A DNA stretch of 64,000 bases from Austropuccinia psidii (Eukaryota; Basidiomycota; Pucciniomycetes; Pucciniales; Sphaerophragmiaceae), in contig JALGQZ010000009.1 of assembly GCA_023105745.1 (NCBI GenBank), positions 12,014,564 through 12,078,563 of the forward strand, given 5' to 3'. Positions within the stretch are counted from its first letter, which is position 1; each line of letters starts with the position of its first letter. The notes beneath the pieces were generated by a model. The model had not been told where the DNA came from and made no database searches. It saw nothing but the letters and a program-made list of their open reading frames with translations. A program made the translations under genes and the position numbers. Positions 59,329 through 64,000 of the stretch are shown here, in pieces.

Positions 59329-61239
59329 TGTGAGCGTTGAGGTATATTTTACATACCCAAATAGGCCACAATTATCTTAAAAAGAAATTTTGAATTATAC
59401 ATAACTCATAAATCATGCATATATTCAAAATTCATCATTTTTGATTTCAGAAAAGATGAATAACTTTTTATTGAGTAAGTAAATCCATGGATTTAAGGCC
59501 AGATTTGGATTCTACACAAATATTCACCTAGGGTAGCTCCATAGAGTGAATAAGCTCAAATTAACTCTTTGAGGTGGTAAAATGGAAAATACTTCAATAC
59601 CACATAAAAGATCCTTGAAAAGTTTTGTTTTTCTTAATTTCACACCAAAATAATGGGAAAGTGAGAAATCCCATGTTACATATGGACTAAGAATAGTGTT
59701 ATGCATGTTTTGAGCACTTAATATCATGGTATTCTTACATGGACTTTTGGTACACCCATAGTGGATATCTCACTTTAAACTTAAATTACTATTTTGACGT
59801 AAAAAATAGGCAAGGGGGACAAAAGACATCAAAGAGAGCCAGGGTACCCAACTTCTGAGGACTCAGAGGCGTGGATAGTTCCAAAGCTTGGTTCCATGGT
59901 TTATCTTGACCCAATTGGTAAACTAAACCTCTTTGGGAACTTGGTTACCATGTCACAACTACTGTAAATCTTAAGAAAATAGCCAATAACCTGCTATTTC
60001 GACGTGCCAAGGAGGTAAAGAGCTACTTAGACTCCTGTAACCACGTCAATTCTTAATGACTTTCCATGGATAAACTCCAAAAGAGTAATTAAAACCCTTT
60101 TTGGACTTGTATCCATTGATTTACCTCATAGCAACCAGTGAAACACTGATATTTGCAATTCTATGTAGAAATGAGGTAAAAACTTCAAAAATTCATTAAA
60201 AATACAATTCTTAATGAATCCTTCTGAAACTTTCAGGACCAATGGAGAACTGTATTATCTATGGTACAACCAAAAAGAATTACAATTTTACTAGTAAAAT
60301 TCAAAGTTTTACTTACAGTCCATTTTTGACCATTCTACGTGAAACACTGAATCTTCAAAAATTCACAGTAATTAAAACCTGTGATGAAATTGGCAATAAC
60401 ATTGATAACTTTGAGAAATCAATGATTTTTCTGGAAAAAAAGAAGATTTACAGATGTTACTCCTTTTATTCTTAACCATATTGGGGTTGGTAGTCATGTA
60501 AAAGCATCAATTAAGTAATTATGATAATCTTACGTGACAACAGATGATGCAATCATTAATCCAAAAGGGTTTATTGTTTTCTCACTCACTGGGTTTTCAG
60601 TTTGCTCCATGGAACGCCTCTGTGAGCTGTTGTTGACTTAAAAGAAGCCTCTTCTTGCTGTTTTTTCCATATCATCATCATCTTATTAATCATTTATATC
60701 AATATTACCAACAAGTAAGTATTAGTTAAAACTTTTCTTAAGTGTTTTATTCTTTCAGAATCAATCAGAAAGACGTGAAATCATAGAAATCAACTATATA
60801 TTGTTGTAATACATTTATAAATTCATTTTGATCCTCTAAATCCACAATTCTACGTCAAATCTCTCTATCTTATCTTTCAATAAGCTCTTTGGAATATTAG
60901 TGAGTGATTTATCTTTAATTCTTAAAGTTTTTCTCTAAAATTAGTTTTCTTCAAGAATTATCATTATAATTATTCTTGCAAAAGATAATTATATATTAAA
61001 ATAATTTTATTATTTTAATAAAGAAGTTTTTATCATTAAATTCTTCTTGTAATTGATTCTAGTAGACAATTACTTACTCACTGTTAAAATAACTAGTAGT
61101 GCTTAACACGTGAAAGAAATAATTCTTTAATTATTTAATTGTGGTTATAATAATATTTTATTATTATATTTCATAAGAACAGACATAGTACTGTTGATTA
61201 ATAGTAATATTATCATCAGTTTCATAGTCACATCTTACA
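59329..61239 (+). repeat. 3' LTR of element E (1911 bp)
   Basis: Nearly identical to the 5' LTR apart from the missing 14 nt and scattered single-base changes. It ends CATCTTACA and is followed by the GTAAA duplication and the rest of the solo LTR-C. Confidence 0.95.
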
Positions 61240-62094
61240 GTAAAACTACCCTTAAGATAAAAAAATCATAGTAAAACCAGTTTTAGCTGGTTTCTATGTC
61301 TCTTACACACATTCTGATGTGTCCTGAAGGCTCTAGACCAGGTATTGCTATAGTAATGGCTGATTTAAGGGTCTAAAATGGCTAAAAATGGCTTAAACCA
61401 GGGTTCAATGATACCATAATTGGCTTTTCTGTTGTCAGACTGTTTCTCACGATTGACAAGAGTAAATTTTACTTTTGGAGTAAGAAAATTGATGGCTATA
61501 AAAGAATGTCTTCTTTGCCCCACTTTTCTCTTCAGGTTAGAATCTTTTCCTTTTATAATTAGTTTAAACATTGTTAAACCAATCAATAAAAGATTCCAAC
61601 CACCTTTCTTAAATCATTTTAAACCTTTTAACCACATGAAAAAATCACTATAATCATTGTTTGTAACTTCTATGATCATTTTTACCCCTGAACCACCCCA
61701 AAAGTGAATTAAAGCATCTTTCATCACTGTAAACTTTGTCACTTTGTTTCCAAATTCACTCTGGTAACTTTTGGGCGTGTTTACTCTTTAATATTCATTT
61801 AAAAGACCTTTTTCTTTAATTAATTGCTTGCAGTTCTTTGCTCAATTAATTTCAATCAAATTGCTCTTGAAGAAATTTCTTTTGCAGACTTAAATATCTC
61901 TTGTAGAGTATTTTTGGATAAATTTTTATATTATTATTGTTTTATACTAATAAAGTTATAAACAATAAAGTTGGCGTGTTTTCTCTTAAAAATAATATTT
62001 CTTACTATTTTTAATTGATCTTTACCTTATACAAATTTTGAGGACAGGAAAAGTACTTGATTTTTTTATCAAAGTTTCATATCCACACCTTACA

Positions 62095-62400
62095 GAATCA
62101 GACCAAATTATCCAGAAGCTGCTGGAGGTAGTGAAGGAAGTGCACAGAAACAAAAGGTGATTGTCAATACCAACCTTGATAAAAGGTTTTCTGGAAAGGC
62201 TAACACCCCATGTAGAAAAATGGAAACATTGAGACAACCAAGTTGATAGTCAATAGTAACACCCTATGGCTAAGCATTGCCAAATTCATGGAAATGACTC
62301 AAGCCCATTTTAGCAAAATCTAAGTGAGTATTAAGATATTAGAAGAATAAAATAAGACAAGAATCATTCACAAAATGGAATAAAACTACGCTAGCTTTTG
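62095..62400 (+). pseudogene. Element F ORF1 end and start of gag
   Basis: After the GAATC duplication the frame reads ESDQIIQKLLEVVKEVHRNKR and a TGA, matching the A ORF1 C-terminus (ESDPMIQKLLDLVKEVHKNQK). Weak gag similarity continues for 200-250 bp (TMAKHCQIHGNDSSPF-like reading with stops) and then fades. Confidence 0.7.
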
Positions 62401-63131
62401 TATATCTTTTGAAAAACAAACCATACAATAATCCAGTTTTTAAAAGACAGACATAAATAAAAAAAGGAAATTAGAAATATCCAACAACAAGTATAAGAAT
62501 TGGATAAATATGTAAGCCAATAATTTGAGGAAAATAATTCTTATGAAAAATTACCCCAGGAAGCACATGAAAAAGTGCATATAAAAGGCAATTATCATTA
62601 AATTAAACAATAAGAAGACATAAATTCTCATTTTAAAAAATATCACCATCAAAATATTAAGATGGTGAAAATATTGTTTTAAATATACAGGCAAAACTAT
62701 TATTCTAGACTAATATATATGAATTTTTTTACTTTTACCTAAGCCAATTACTATTGCCCTGTTTTCTGTATCTAATGATCTTTTTTTAGATAGTAAAGCT
62801 AAATGATCATTGTTGTAAATATAATTAATGAAGCTGAAAAGACTTGGGATCTCACTTCTGAGATATTACTATAAATAGTGAAACTTCTCCCGAGTATCAC
62901 TGTTTTATCATCTTATTCAGTGGTTTTTCTTATTTCTATAATACGTTTACTGAGCTTATGGGCCCAGCGTTCCACTGAGAAGGTCTTTAAAAATAATTCT
63001 ATTTCTTAAAATTAAATTAGAAATGTCTAAAACACCTTCATCATATACAAGATAAGTATATTCCTTCATAAAACAGAAAGTTACCTCCCCATCAAATAAA
63101 ACTCAAAATATTTCTCAAAATAAAAATATAA
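62401..63131. other. Decayed sequence between element F and a copia remnant
   Basis: AT-rich with no open gene. TGGGCCCAGCG at 62959-62969 could be a primer-binding site of the following copia-type element, which would make the preceding few hundred bases its LTR. No LTR boundary or second copy is visible, so this stays tentative. Confidence 0.35.
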
Positions 63132-64000
63132 ATGAGTCGGCTTAATCCTGATACACCAGGAAAAAAGTTCATGGATCCTCAAGGAACTCCTAGAAATGAT
63201 AATAAGTGCTTAAGGTTCTCTACCCTAGCATACAAATTTCCAAAAATTAATCTTCTCAGGGCCTTTACCTCTTTGAGTATCTCTGAAGCCCCATATAAAA
63301 CTACCATTGAACCTCTACTCTCCAAAAATTATGCCACATGGATCACAAAGGTCAAGATAGCCCTCATTATTAAGAGAAATTACCAGTTTCTCAAAGAGGA
63401 TTAAGTCAGATATCTTCCTAATAATGCACCAGAAGAATAATATCAATTTTTCCAAAGTAGTTTTTGAAAAATTTATCACTGGCTTGGGAACTCGAGAGAC
63501 CAAGTGAACTTTGATAAATTCCTTGATGATTATTAAGTAAAATAAAATCCATCTACCTTATGGACCTCTATTAAAGGACACTATGAAGCTTCATCATTTG
63601 ATGAATGTAATTCTCTTTCCACCCAGCATTTTGGAATAAAAATCGAAGAATAAAGGCTCCTTGAATCTATTTTTGAAAGACAGAACTTGTTCAAGTTACT
63701 CAAAGCCACTGCTAGGATTTGTTTAAAGAAAAAACCGTGACTTGTATGTGTGCCTTCAACTTGTTAAGGAACATGTATTTGTCACTTTCTTTCTTTCAAA
63801 AACAGTATTTATCGATAATCAAATATTTCTAGTAAGGCTCAAAATATTGAAAGTGTGCTGAGTGAAGTGAAGTTGGCTTTTGACAGAGACTAGGAGATCG
63901 CTGTTCCTGATTCTCTAGCCCTGAACCTCAGAAAAAGAATACAGTTTAAGAAGGGTAAAATTTTTCCAAATTCCTCACAAACTGCTGAGAAGTGATTTCA
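63132..64000 (+). pseudogene. Ty1/copia-type gag remnant, running off the right edge
   Basis: ATG at 63132 opens 90 codons ending in TAA. The segment LLSKNYATWITKVKIALI has the NY..W pattern at the start of copia Gag proteins. Further pieces downstream in changing frames (STLWTSIKGHYEASSFDE near 63560-63610) fit the W..I..HY region of the same domain. Several stops and frameshifts show it is dead. Pol, if present, lies beyond the window. Confidence 0.6.

Larger units (their letters stand above)
50976..61239 (+). mobile_element. Element E: young, nearly intact Ty3/Gypsy chromovirus (10.3 kb)
   Basis: LTRs 50976-52900 and 59329-61239, a perfect GTAAA duplication (50971-50975 and 61240-61244), PBS, an uninterrupted Gag-PR-RT-RNaseH frame, integrase and chromodomain, and a polypurine tract. 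The LTRs differ by one 14-nt indel (around 51251) and scattered single bases, so the insertion is recent. The only visible lesion in the polyprotein is TAA at 57809-57811. It lies inside the solo LTR-C, which lies inside element F. Confidence 0.95.
50049..62094 (+). repeat. Solo LTR-C, split by element E
   Basis: Pieces 50049-50975 and 61245-62094 together match B's 3' LTR (25606-27437) from TGTGAGCCTTAGAG to CACACCTTACA. GAATC at 50044-50048 and at 62095-62099 is a perfect target duplication. With only one LTR and no internal sequence between the duplications, it is a solo LTR left by LTR-LTR recombination. Confidence 0.9.
38998..62400 (+). mobile_element. Element F: old A-like Ty3/Gypsy element split by two insertions
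   Basis: Visible pieces: LTR 38998-40491, leader 40492-41384, ORF1/gag 41385-41760, [element D], 49510-50048, [solo LTR-C containing E], 62100 to about 62400. Rejoining the pieces gives one colinear stretch of A-type ORF1 sequence. The D target duplication ATAGT and the LTR-C duplication GAATC both fall inside this gene. Similarity to A fades beyond about 62400, and pol and a 3' LTR are not seen. It is the most diverged A-family copy here. Confidence 0.78.

Overview
The window looks like a transposon-dense, AT-rich stretch of a rust fungus genome (Basidiomycota, Pucciniales). The evidence is several related Ty3/Gypsy chromoviral retrotransposons, very AT-rich spacers, an intron-rich nuclear gene with 65-125 nt introns, and a nuclear tRNA gene with an intron. 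From recalled knowledge of their proteins, the gag/pol families most resemble those of the myrtle rust Austropuccinia psidii. That species call is an inference, not a database result.

Layout. (1) 1-27,437 is one old retrotransposon, element B, with later insertions inside it. B's 5' LTR (2,576-3,002 remains) is cut by an inverted element A2 (1-2,575, running off the left edge). B's gag is cut by a full-length element A (3,760-15,341, 5-bp target duplication GACTG). A's own 3' LTR is cut by a solo-LTR-like insert (11,991-13,933). B's integrase is cut by a non-coding CACTA-like DNA transposon (19,863-24,521). B ends in an LTR at 25,606-27,437. (2) 27,438-35,641 is extremely AT-rich and I recognise no gene in it. 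(3) 35,642-38,350 is the only clear host-gene island: an intron-containing tRNA-Ile(UAU), a six-exon sideroflexin gene on the minus strand, and a 12-bp minisatellite. (4) From 38,998 to about 62,400 lies an old A-like element F. It was split by element D (41,766-49,504, ATAGT) and by a solo LTR of B's family (50,049-62,094, GAATC), which was itself split by the youngest element, E (50,976-61,239, GTAAA). (5) The right edge carries a Ty1/copia-type gag remnant.

How the elements work. Each Ty3/Gypsy copy has long LTRs (1.4-2.1 kb), a primer-binding site beginning TGGGG, a leader, an accessory reading frame (ORF1), Gag-PR-RT-RNaseH-IN with a C-terminal chromodomain, and a purine-rich tract before the 3' LTR. 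E is nearly intact; A, B, D and F are progressively more decayed.

The most interesting pattern is at the gag start. In E, A, A2 and B (and probably F) the Gag-Pol ATG lies inside a short candidate intron of 45-68 nt. Unspliced RNA would translate Gag-Pol. Spliced RNA would remove that ATG and translate the overlapping ORF1 in a different frame. E has a second 63-nt candidate intron in the same region, and the spliced ORF1 totals are exact multiples of three in both E and A. A further leader intron ends AG|TG, so that splicing to an exon ending in A would itself create the ORF1 start codon. This resembles a retrovirus-like division of labour between unspliced and spliced RNA. It is inferred from sequence alone.
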